64,000 nucleotides of DNA from Tricholoma matsutake (taxonomy: Eukaryota > Basidiomycota > Agaricomycetes > Agaricales > Tricholomataceae). This document shows, piece after piece, positions 53,601-64,000 of this stretch. Where the stretch lies: NCBI GenBank assembly GCA_026075535.2, contig AP026545.1:7254001-7318000 (forward strand), read 5' to 3'. How positions within the stretch are numbered: the first letter of the stretch is position 1; each line of letters begins with the position of its first letter. Below the pieces are notes generated by a model. That model did no database searches. It had not been told where the DNA came from and was given only the letters and a program-made list of their open reading frames with translations. Both the position numbers and the translations under genes were made by a program.

Positions 53601-55957
53601 TTACAACCGCACATCTCGAGCTGTACCCTTCTTCCAATCCTTCAACCATTCATTAACAAAATGAATGGTGTCTCCGTGAATCTTGCGAATGTCGGGGGGT
53701 TCATTCAGAATGTTTTGCAGTCCATTTTCGTCCCAGTGATGGACGGCATCTACATTGCAACACGATGACGAGGAGTTAACGAAGACACGGAAGACCACGT
53801 ACTCGGTATAAGCTTGAATGGTCTGAGAATGGTGTCTTCTCTGTCCTTCGCATCATCACTGTGGGGGGTATCAGGCCTCCATGGGTCCACTTCGCAAAAG
53901 AGCACCATATCAGTGAGAGGTTCCTCAATCTGCAGTGCGACGAACAGACCTTCACCATCAATAAAGGCCAAACGGTCTGCGGCGAGGTCAAAATCTCCAA
54001 GAGCATTTACGGCCGTGATATTGGGAAGAGAGGGAACCGCAAAGTATTTCCCGGGTGGGAATGCCTACAAATAATATTAGATATGAACGGGACGAGGATA
54101 ACATAACGGAAATTTCTGACCTGTTTGCAAATTTTCGACTCGTATTCAAGAGTCAGTCTACGTGAGATGATGCGGGGGTGATTATGATCTGGCGGCGCAG
54201 TCTGCATAAGGAACAAAATGCCTATTCAATATCGATAGACGCGGAAAAGCAATCACATACAGTATAATAGCCCCACTGTGTGCAAACTTGGAAAAGCCAC
54301 AGCCGCCAGCTTTGATCCAAAGTCGTCTTTTGGTATTGGGCATCATCGAATGTTCCGAAGCACTGGGCAAAGAATAAGATGGATGTGTAGGACCAGACAG
54401 ACTGGTACTAACTTCCTCTATTGTCTGGTTAGATGAGCACCCTGAGACGACATGCTGTAATTTTTCATGATTTGTGCAGCACCCGCAGGACAGCTATGAG
54501 GAGTACTGACCTCTTTGATCCATCTAGAGTAATTTATGATTGAAAGGTCAACGGAAAATTCAGGTGATAGCGTAACCATCCGCCTGATATGATTGAAAGG
54601 TAAGTCAGCTAGGTAGGCTGGGGCCCATCCGAGCGGTTTGTTCAAGGCCGCGCAGAAATCATCAAAAGCCGTACTGCCAACTGCCGGATCCCAGTTCTTG
54701 CTTTGCCATGCACTTAATGGACTCTGAACAACATATCGTCAGGTACACGGTATTGGTTTCTGAAGTTTCATACCTCAAGTACTGATACGAAATCCTCGTC
54801 ATGCTCGAGGCCAGCAAGCCCAAAAAGAGCCTTGAGACGAGATGAAAAGATGCGTTGGTCTAGAATAAAATCGATGGCTTTGATCGAGTTCTCGAGGTGG
54901 GCGGAACACTTTGGGTCAGCGTAGATGCGGATGACGTCCATGTATTGCCAGTTTGTGATAGCAGCATGTGTAACGGCTGCCATGGTTCTGGTGAGAGCCT
55001 TGAACGGATGAAGTTCGGAAAACAAACCACTGGACGCAATGGATCCGAAGACAAGGTCGGGATAGAGAACTTTCATATGAGCAGCTCGGGCACCAGCGTA
55101 AGAGCCCTACAATCTAATGAGGAGGGCTTTGGAAGATAAAATCGTATACCCTACCCCGTAGTATATCCAGGGCGTTCCAGGAGCCGTCAGGTCTTCGTCA
55201 ATCCCATCAAATTGGACATTAGATATGAAGTTTGCACTATCAGCAGCTGCCTGTTCATTATTAAGCCATCTGGGCATAAAAGCATGATACTCGTGGACGA
55301 TAATATGTTTGAACTGGTAAGTACCGGAGTGAATCCGTTGTGAAATTGTTAACGGGAATAGACTCTCCTACAGACAACTGTAATGTCAAAAGTTGGAAGG
55401 ATAACTGCAACTGACACACCATAGTACCGATGTTCCAACACGACTCCAACACCACGGGTGGCTTTCGCTAGAATGTCAACAATTCCCGTATCCAAAAACG
55501 GCAGCCGATCCTACAAGCGGTTTATGCAAAGTCTTGGGAGTTTTTCGCAGAGGTGACGCACCTGTCCACTCGTTTCGCCTCCATCGAGAACAATCACAGG
55601 TCCCCCGCCATTCGGCACGTAATGCCTATCGTTTACCCAATACCGCTGATGGAACGTATGTTTCGACGAGTTCGAGAAGTGGTCCAGAGGCTGTTGGAAC
55701 CACTGCGCACGGAAGTCCATTGTCCTAGGGTCCTGCATATGTGGCACTTGCGTGTCCTGGAGCAACACAGGTGATTTATTCGATGCGGGAGAACTTGTAA
55801 ACTCGTTCGCAGCTTTGGCGGCTTCCAACTTCCAAAGATTGACTCCCTGTGGGCCGAGAAGTTGCAAAAGCCCAGGACTTGGAGCACAATATGTAGGTGG
55901 GATGAAGTGAAGTAAAGCTATCGAGCAGAGAGCGTATCTGAGCGTGGCATGCGCCAT
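53601..55957 (-). CDS. Secreted serine carboxypeptidase, family S28
   Basis: Minus-strand, multi-exon gene with a clear signal peptide (MAHATLRYALCSIALLHF, cleaved near TYCA). The start at 55957 was preferred over an ATG 69 bp upstream because it gives that signal peptide. Mature motifs: WFQQPLDHFSNSS, HQRYWVND, GGPVIVLDGGE, then LEHRYYGESIP, the nucleophile region YYGGSYAGARAAHMK (Ser of GxSY), VHHWDENG with the catalytic His near 53735, and the Asp expected in the DPW box near 53895. The exons I checked (55957-55562, 55510-55420, 55367 onward, 55269 onward) join in frame. S28 enzymes are lysosomal or secreted prolyl-specific peptidases. In mushrooms they are exported for acid protein digestion. 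The exact last introns were not all resolved. Confidence 0.85.
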
Positions 55958-58900
55958 GACGGTACTTCCAATAAGTGTCAGAGGCTCGGAGCACCTTTCA
56001 AATTGGGAGAGGAAATTATATAACACCTGACTAACACGCAGCCGATTTAGCTCGCATCTGTCAAGGGAAATCGAATTACGTCCCGTCGAGAATTACTAGG
56101 ATCTCCGAGGATACACGTACAGGTAAGTACTTCAAGTTGCGATCAAAGGCTTGACCTGAGGCGTCGAAACCAACCAGCTTATTATTTATGTAAATTCGAT
56201 CATAAGTCAAAAATGTGATGCATATTGCGCGCCAGGCTCCGCGCTCAGCGCCGACTCTACACATATAAGTCCTACACAAAGGGTCCGCTCGCAAGAATTT
56301 TTCTAGAAAACAAAGCCACGACAGGACGTCAATGTGTGACTGTCCAGAGGGTTGCCGATGGACTGCAGCATTCCACCTCAGTTTCCAAGTATCCAGGCAA
56401 TCAGGGTGAGTTATACAGCCTTCGGCCCGTCGGAACTCTAGCGGATTGTCAGATAAATCCTTCCAATATGCTTGGAGAGCGTGATATCACGTAAGTTACG
56501 CTGGTGGCTCAGGGGTGAACCGATGTCGATACGCTGAGAGTTTAAAATCCAGAGCTCTACCACGACAAGGTAGGCGTAGAGTGCGCGGCTAAGTAGCTCC
56601 CAATTGTTGAATTCGTTGGCCACGAGGATGGCTGGGATAGGAGACAGGTCGTTATTCAACCGTGTTATCCATTTGTCTTGCACCTCTGTCATTTACCTAA
56701 GATTTTAATCAATTTAGTTAGTTTGAGTCGCTCGTAATTGATGACAACAAAAATATTGAACATACCATACCATCTGTCGATTGAGAGATAGATTACATGC
56801 AATTCTCATTTATTGTATTGATGTAAATAGATGAAAATCGACAATATTTTGATTACTATTGATCCAAATAGATTTACTTAGATTGCAGCTTTTTCTCATT
56901 GTAATAGATAAAAATTATATTGATTTTATTGCCTACGATTACAGGCGATTGCGAATGGCCATCTATTCCCTCCAATTTATCTCAACTCTACTTCTCCAAA
57001 CCGGGAGATGAACAAAAAATCCTGAGTCCGTCATCACGAGTCCATGAACAAGAGTGCAAATCTGGTGAAAGCCCAAAATCCAATAGCCGATGAATCCGAA
57101 TCTGAATCCGAGTGACAGCGCAAATGGTAAGCGAAAGTGAACAACGCCAACGGAAAGCGTGCGGAGGTGAAACCGAGATCAAAAGCAAGTGCGACTTCAT
57201 GAAAATGGGACCGGTCCATGAGTGGGGTGAGTCCATGAGCGAGTGTGCATCCATAAAAGTGAGCCAAAAAAAATGCGGATGCGAGGGAATGTGATGTGGA
57301 GCAAGTGTAACTGAAGTCATAGTCCCGAATAAGCAAAGCATTGAAACATACTTAACATGAATACGTACCTTTCTTTCATCAGGGGCCTTCCTCTGGTGGT
57401 GGAGCAGCATCGGTTAGTCTTCTCCGGCACGAGCATTGTGTGAAAGAAAAAGCTTACTTGTTGCTAATGGGGTCGCTAACAATCGTGGTGTGGCAACCTT
57501 TTTTTTTTTTAAGAGCAGGTGAGTGATCGGTTGGCAGGGCTGATGTCGATGGGAGCATCCCCTCCCCTGTTTCCAGCACTGGAAAACCATCCTCATGCAC
57601 TCCACATGTGTCCATTGACATTGGCGCTAATGTGCCAATCTAACTTGGAGGTAGGGGGTTATGTTGACAGCCTGTATGCATGGCCGTTCGGTTGTCTTTC
57701 ATTTGCATCGTCATCCCTTCAAATCAGTTCGAGAAGAGTAAATGAAGCATACCACATTGGGTCCACAGTTGTTGATTTCCCTGTTGGAAACAACCGTAAG
57801 TCAGAAAAATATAATCATGCGAGAACTTACTTTGTTGAGTCTGTGTCACTATTACAGGTGAATGATTTCCTCTTCCAGTGAGCACTCCAGTTGCATCTCC
57901 TGGTTTGTGACACGCGCCAGAACCGGCTCCAACCGCATATATGCGGCATTACCTGAACCAGTAAGATCCTGTTCACTTGGTTGGTGTACGATACCATCAC
58001 TGTTGGGATATGTCTGAACAACTTGAAGGATCCTGGAGATCGTATGCATGAGTGCACGTTTCAATGGTCATAAACATTTACATGCGGAGAAATCGCGTTC
58101 GACCCTGTTGGCCCTGAGATCAATCGTTGATGTTGTCGTCCACAGCGGAAGTCCAACTAGAGTGTTGCAAGATCGGGTTGAGCCTAGTAGAAGGGCTGGG
58201 ATAGTTTGATAAAGGCAGAATCGGATGGGTTGGGAAAAGGATTGGAAAAGGAAGAAGGCAAGACGCATTGGAGGAAGTAAATAAACAAATTGAAAGCCCA
58301 CAACCTCTGTTTTGAGGCTGTTTGGTTGGAAAACTTGAAACAAAAAAGTGTATTTGAGATCACTAGTACTCAAACCGCTGAACATGTTGAATGTCGAGTC
58401 AAAAAGAGTCAAGTTGTAGTTGGCCGAGAGAATTCTTAGATTCTAGTAATCGACGCTGACAGATTACAACATACACAGTCGCTACCAATAGATAAAAATC
58501 TTATGTAAAAGACGGACTTCGTACTGGGAGGCCTCACGTCCCAGTTGCTTTTCGCGACAACGTTGCAAACCGGAGCAGGCGCATGAAAGTTCTGGAGGGA
58601 GCTTTGTCGAGTGCAGATGGCTCGGGAGGGTGTGTTATTCTGTCATAAACGTTATGTGGGCGCAGACACAGTCGTGTGTGTGGTGGCTTATGATTTTTCG
58701 AAGAGGTCCAGTATTGTTCAAAAAAAAGACACGTGATATTATTGGTCTGGCTACCGCGGGAGACTGGGTAGGGTTGGTTTCCACACATTTCCTTGGAAAC
58801 TTGAAAACTCAGAAACTTACTGTAATAAGCATTTTTTCTTGGCTGTATACTTTTGAGGTTTCTAGAGGTTTCATAGAGTTTATCGCGATTTTCAGATTCT

Positions 58901-59640
58901 ATTACATACAGTACCCTTCCAAGTTATGTCTTCCCAACGAATCTTCCCCATCCGACTTTTCTTCCCTCTTGTCGACCTCTCGTAGTTGTTTTACGACAAC
59001 GAGAATCCGCACTCTTCACCCACGGCCATCTTCCTCCCACTTCCTCCCTCGAACTTGTGTTCTTCCGCTTTTACGTACCACCGTATCCGACCTCTGGAGT
59101 TTTCGACAACCTGACCAAGAACCTACCAGGACCCACACTTCCCTACCGCACTGTCATCATTAAATGTCCAAACGTGAAGAAGGATCGACAAGCTGCTGCA
59201 GAAAGAATATGGACGTCACTGCCACTACGAGCCTCCTCGTGCCTGCAACCGACTTCAATCATCGATCTGCTAGCGCGTAAACGAGTTTGAATAGCGACTA
59301 CCGATGCTATTACGGTCAAATCTGGTTGTGTCTTGAGCCCCTTTCATATCACATCATCATGGGACATCATCAATCCCTCAATGCAGATATTCCTCCTTGG
59401 GCCATTCAATATCAGGTCACGGTCGGTACCAGGGAGACGTAACTTCCAGTCTGCAGGTACTAGTAATGATGGAACGCGCAATTCATCTGAAAGGGTATTG
59501 AAGGGGAACGGGACGAAGTCAACGACCTCACATAACAGTTAGACGCTGCTAGGCGAGCAGGGAGACTGGTAAAGCATGTCCGGCCCGACGGGGGCACTTC
59601 AGATACAAAGTACGCGCGTCGCGACGCGTCATCTCATTGG
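55958..59640. other. Spacer with unrecognised small open frames
   Basis: Candidates with protein-like wording are minus-strand 56692-56438 (starting MTEVQDKWITRLNND) and 58064-57852 (ILQVVQTYPNSDGIVHQ, AAYMRLEPVLARV), plus a plus-strand segment at 59057-59290. None matches a family I know, and splicing could not be settled. An AT-rich stretch at 56700-56950 and a T-run at 57500 are plain low complexity. I would not call a gene here without transcripts. Confidence 0.35.
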
Positions 59641-59654
59641 CACATGATTTAGGG

Positions 59655-59660
59655 TATAAA
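59655..59660 (+). promoter_or_regulatory. TATA box of the DHA1-type MFS gene
   Basis: GGGTATAAAGCTC lies 53 bp before the ATG at 59713. The arrangement resembles those of the two flanking MFS genes. Confidence 0.6.
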
Positions 59661-59712
59661 GCTCGACAACCGTCGGATAAGTGATACCTCCTGCTCTTCA
59701 AGTTTCTCAAAG

Positions 59713-61593
59713 ATGAATGAGTCAGACGCGACTGGGCTGCCCAACGAATACTCGGACATTAATGCTATCTCAACGAACGAGCTCCCAACACCATTGCCCA
59801 AGTTTCAATTATTCATTATCTTCCTGATCCAATTCGCGGAACCTGTTACCGCGACGGTCATCTACCCATTTGTCAATCAGCTGATTCGTGAGACTGGTGT
59901 TATCAGGGGAGATGAACGTCGCACTGGATACTTTGCTGGCATTGTGGTAAGGCCGTCCGACTCTATCTCATACTAAAGCTAGTACTTGGCCGATAGGAAT
60001 CTACGTATTTCCTAGCCGAAGCCATCACCGTCTTCCATTGGGGCTGGGCGTCCGACCGTTTTGGTCGCAGATCTGTCCTCTTATTTGGTCCTTTTGGCCT
60101 TGCTCTCGCCATGGTTGGTTTTGGGTTGTCCGCTAATTTTCGAACGATTGTGGCCTCGAGATGCCTTCAAGGCGTTTTCAGCGGCAATATGGGTAAGGAC
60201 GGCCCGATTCTCCGTATGTCATCCTTCTCAAATAATTTGTAGGGGTAGCGAAGTCTGTGATAGCAGAGGTCAATCCAGCGATCATTGCGGGCTACTTACA
60301 ATTGACATGATATCAAATATTCCATTTATCTTACAGATCACTGACGCGTCCAACATGGCAGACGCTTATACCATCATGTCATTAGTATGGATCTTTGGTT
60401 CACCGACAGGGTATGTCTTTGACTATCTAAATAACCGGGCCACTAAATCCCAATCTCCTCGATCAGTACAATCTTAGGTGGCATCTTATCGCGTCCCGCG
60501 CAAACTTGGCCCGGGACGTTTGGTCATTTTGTATTTTTCCACAAGCATCCCTATTTTCTTTCATGCGCTGTAGCTGGGTCCATTGCATTTATATCTGGCC
60601 TTGTCGCGCTTTTCGGATTGAAGGAGGTGACGTTTCCTTTTCTTTATGTGTATCATTGATTCTTACAAGTCATAGACTCTCCCGTCGGCCATGGCCCACG
60701 GAAAGACGGGGAAGAATTCTCGATCTATGGCAAGAACAAACAATACGGACATTAACTCTTCGACAAGCCTTCTTTCTTCCGAGAACGCTGTCAATTATGA
60801 CTCCACCGAGATCAACGGTCAGTCGTCAGGATGCGAATACTCTCCAATCGAGTCTGGAGCTGCTCGGCCTGATCTCCAAGAACCTTCCGAGGTGCCAGCA
60901 TCATTTTGTGAATTGCTCACCCCTAAAGTCATCACGACCACGTCGATCTATATGTTTCTCACTTTCAATGATATGTGTGGTTCAGTTCTTCTGCCTCTTT
61001 TTCATTCTACATCGATTTCATATGGCGGCACTGGGCTGGACCCTTACCACATGGGCGTGATCATAGCTGCATGGGGCGTCACCAATGCTTTTGTACAGAT
61101 AATGTTCCTAAAGTGGACAATGAAGATGTTAGGCCCTAGGACGGCACTTATTGTCGGCCAGAGTAGCTATGTCGCTATCTTTGGACTATATCCGCTTTTG
61201 AAATATTTTATCCAACGGTCAGGAGGATTGGACACTAGGGCCCAGGCTGTATTGGTTGTCCAACTCCTGTTTCATATGTTGGGTGCTATGGCATATGGTA
61301 TGCATCATCTTGCGTATTATTCGGCTCGTTCTCATCTCATGGCGATTATTTAAGTGTCTATCCAGATCTTTATTACAGAGAGTGCCCCGAACCGAGCTTC
61401 GCTAGCAGGTACAAACGGTTTAGCTCAGGCTACAGCATCTGTGATGCGGTGTATTGCCCCCTCGATCGCTTCTTCTCTGTTCTCGCTATCGCTAGAAAGG
61501 CACCTGTTGGGAGGAAATGCGGTCTTCTTTATTCTGCTTGGAATAGCGTTCATGGGAGTCCGCGTTTCATTTTTGCTTCCGAAGCATGCGTGA
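59713..61593 (+). CDS. MFS transporter, DHA1 (drug:H+ antiporter-1) type
   Basis: Seven exons (59713-59946, 59997-60192, 60243-60268, 60337-60410, 60467-60626, 60676-61297, 61355-61593) join into one 516-codon frame with correct phase at every junction. Motifs: LPKFQLFIIFLIQFAEPVTA (TM1), WASDRFGRRSVLL (the MFS signature between TM2 and TM3), RCLQGVFSGNMGVAKS, GSPTGTILGGILSRP, a long hydrophilic central loop (residues 232-300, Ser/Asn-rich), then LTFNDMCGSVLLPLF, APNRASLAGTNGL and a short tail ending LLPKHA. This is the fungal branch often named Zrt/ZinT-like or multidrug MFS. It pumps or imports small molecules at the plasma or vacuolar membrane; the substrate is unknown. No damage is visible. 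Confidence 0.88.
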
Positions 61594-62570
61594 TATCTGC
61601 CTCACTGTTGTTCGGATCAAAGTGCCAAAACGTCAGGATTAACTGAAATGAATGCAGATGGCGTGCTTCTGCAAGAACGATTCTCCCAGTCGCTCGCGTC
61701 GTGCTAGATCCTATCTTACCATTAACTACAGAATCACCAAGCAGTGATACCCATAGTGCTGAGCTCATAGCAGTATAGGGAGCCGCCACTTGAACGAACT
61801 TATACCCTACACCAACCAACGCAGGTAACCAGTTGAATTGAGCACGAGCTGCTTCTTAGTTTCTCCCGCCTGACCGACGTTCGCTCTTGCAACTGCCAAA
61901 TGACGGGTTTCCTTCCGCCATAACATTCCAACATCGTTCACTTCCAAACCATCCCAGTCACCACTCGTGCTCAGGTTCTTCCCTATTACCAGCTTATAGA
62001 CACATCTTTTAGGACCGCTGGCTTTACACTCCTTGGTCCCAGTTTGTCTTTCTTAATATCTGACCTGCGTCTTTCCGGATTACTGGGAAATCACGTCTTA
62101 AGGAAACAAGTGTCGCCCTATGGTCTCCTGTTGAAAGTCGCTTGCGCAATTGACACGGTCCGTGGGTAGATAAATACTTATTTATTATACCCCGTTTTAC
62201 ACGCGTGGTACGTACTTGTTAATAGTCTTTAGTATGATAGCCTTACTGCCGCTTTAACTTGCATTACAAGTTCACGTGGACTCTGGAGGGTCGTGGGATA
62301 TGATATGATAAGTGGGAACTTGAAGGATGCTGTAACATTCATCGCGTGCCATGATTGAATATTGAACAATATATTGGACTTTGAATTCTACAATCGATAG
62401 ACTCAGGATGCTAGCGCTTTGGACCGACCCAAGGATTATCCTCTTTCCATCTTATCACTTCTTTTCTTGCCACTATTCCAAAAGCCGTCCTTCTGAATGA
62501 TGTCTCTATAAAAAATTTGGGTCGGACTGCAAATCATTTGACAACTTCTGCTATATCCGTTGGGTTTTTT
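61594..62570. other. Intergenic, no recognised gene
   Basis: No frame with family motifs is seen. Downstream of the DHA1 gene the sequence is of ordinary composition with normal CpG content. From 62571 it becomes collinear with the promoter of the first ACS-type transporter. Confidence 0.45.
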
Positions 62571-62985
62571 GCCGAATTGAGCGCCCCCATCATCCCATGA
62601 CAACCATGTGCATGTGTACATAGGACAGTGGTGTTCTTCAATAATAGGATCGCGCTGGGCTTCCTTCTTCCTTCCTGTGGGAAAAGTCGAGAGGGTTTGC
62701 CTCGAATTTGTGCACCCTCTTCGCAATTGCTTCGCAAGGTAACTGTGGATTTAAATATCACTTGTGGTCTAGTTACCACTGTGTCTTGATTTCTAGTTCA
62801 GAAGCCGGTCCTGATTCAACATCGTTGGAGCATCTAACCGTGACCTATATATCGGGCAAATATCGGTGTCTATGTCCGAGTCCGCAGTCTGCATCCTATG
62901 ATCTTTTTGGATAAGTTTGAAAACTATAAAGCATGGGTCCCGTGGGGGTACATAACAATACCTCCTAGTCCAAACTACTACTAGT
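62571..62985 (+). promoter_or_regulatory. Promoter of MFS transporter copy 2
   Basis: Collinear with 3832-4192 (TTGCCGAATTGAGCG, CATCATCCCATGACAACC, GGATCGCGCTGGGC, CGCAAGGTAACTG). The TATA box CTATAAAG is at 62924-62931. Confidence 0.6.
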
Positions 62986-64000
62986 ATGGACTCTCCGCTA
63001 GCGCGACCGCCTTCAATGGAGAAAGAGAAGGATGACATGATCCTCGAGGAAAGCGAGCATCAGAATCAAGACAGCCTTCTTTCCCTTCCTGATCCGGGTT
63101 CCCATGAAAGGCTACTTGCTGAACGTAAACTTGTGCGGAAACTGGATATGAGGTTGTTACCAACTGTAGTAATCATTTACTTGATGAATTACATTGACGT
63201 GCGTTCTCGCTCGTTGTTATAAATGTTCAAGCTTACGATTTTCATTGGCCAGCGAAATGGAATCACGACGGCTCGTCTACAAGGCATGGAGCAGGACTTA
63301 GGTCTCACAGGCATGTAGTTTTGACCGCATCACAAAGTCGTTCTATATCTCTCCCAAGATGTTCAATATGCGACGGTCATCGCAATCCTTTATGCATCAT
63401 ATTGTCCTGCTCAGATTCCTTCAAATATGGTTTGTTGGGTTAACTCGTCACTGGCGGGATGCAATTTGATGGGTTCCATCTAGATTCTTAATCGAGTAAC
63501 GAGGTGTGTATCAAGCTGGAGCCAGTAACAGGGTTTTAATCGCCGTCAGGCCATCGTGGTACATAGGCGGATGTGTTGTGGTGTGGGGTCTGACTAGCGC
63601 TCTCACCGGAGTCTGTTCCCAGATCTTTTTTTTGGCATTGGCCGGTTGATTGATCCTGCCTAGGTAACAAAAAACTTCTCCGGAATATTAGCGTGCCGTG
63701 TCTTTATCGGTCTTCCTGAAGCAGCTTTCTACCCTGGCTCGGTTTACCTCTTGTCACGATGGTATACTAAGAAGGTCAGGCATGCCAACCGATGATACAC
63801 ACTACGAGATAGCCTCATCATCAATTTTGTACAGGAGCTGGCTTTCCGGTCCGCTATCCTTTATGTTGGCCTCCTGATTTCAAATGCATTTGGCTCTGTA
63901 GGGGCATTTTCCCTGAGTCACCTGTCGCATCGGGATCTTATCTATTTTAGTTAATGGCTGCCGGAATTCTTTCGACAATGGAAGGAAAACTAGGTATACG
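62986..64000 (+). CDS. MFS transporter, Dal5/Tna1-like, copy 2 (3' truncated by window)
   Basis: Paralogue of the 4193-6736 gene. Exon 1 (62986-63198) encodes 71 residues with ERLLAERKLVRKLDMRLLP. Exon 2 starts at 63253 (RNGITTARLQGMEQDL). The same GC-donor intron, the 20-nt exon (ATTCTTAATCGAGTAACGAG) and the following introns are all retained. The frame stays open through RPSWYIGG, FIGLPEAAFYPGS and LMAAGILSTMEGK up to the edge. Introns are nearly as similar as exons, so the duplication is fairly recent. No stop or frame break is visible in the part present. The remaining exons, about 60 percent of the protein, lie beyond the window. Confidence 0.85.

Noticed and set aside
56500..56575. tRNA gene (minus strand, GGTTCACCCC looked like a B box; plus strand TGGCTCAGGGG like an A box)
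   Set aside because: The two boxes are on opposite strands, and neither strand forms T and acceptor stems.

Overview
The window looks like a nuclear segment from a filamentous basidiomycete, most likely an agaricomycete. The real genes are cut by very many short introns (about 40-70 nt), the protein families are those of mushroom genomes (RecQ helicase, Nta1-type amidase, S28 peptidase, MFS transporters), and the intergenic space is filled with DIRS, Copia, chromodomain Ty3/Gypsy, Helitron-type helicase and fold-back elements. One Gypsy copy (about 6.05 kb, 425-bp LTRs) has the size I remember for marY1 of Tricholoma matsutake. That is only a hint about the species and was not aligned.

Layout. 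1-2.2 kb: 3' end of a DIRS-like element (RNase H, then tyrosine recombinase) followed by a 129-bp direct repeat. 2.3-3.5 kb: decayed inverted-repeat element. 3.8-6.7 kb: an MFS transporter that looks broken frame by frame but becomes one 516-codon reading frame once 19 introns are removed. 6.7-11.1 kb: a 1.16-kb fold-back and a decayed Helitron-type PIF1 helicase. 11.19-16.96 kb: a young, apparently intact Copia element. 16.96-24.19 kb: CpG-poor, unrecognisable transposon debris. 24.19-40.38 kb: a Ty3/Gypsy element (Gypsy-1) whose 3' LTR was split by a second, opposite-strand Ty3/Gypsy (Gypsy-2). 40.4-46.4 kb: minisatellite, tRNA-like element, low-complexity blocks, a third truncated Gypsy, a fold-back MITE and a cut-off Copia LTR.

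47.5-61.6 kb is a gene island: RecQ helicase (+), remnant of a thioesterase-like gene (+), Nta1-type amidase (-), S28 peptidase (-), a spacer, and a DHA1-type MFS transporter (+). From 62.6 kb to the edge lies a second copy of the 4.2-kb transporter, with matching promoter, introns and coding sequence, so two paralogues bracket the whole block.

Two observations stand out. Gypsy-1 carries a long extra gene between integrase/chromodomain and 3' LTR. It decayed in the same way as gag-pol, so it was probably a real protein gene of the element. Second, the premature stops checked in the Gypsy elements are TGA, many at positions where arginine is expected. This is the mark of CGA-to-TGA change at methylated CpG. 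The host genes end normally in TGA or other stops, so it is decay and not recoding.
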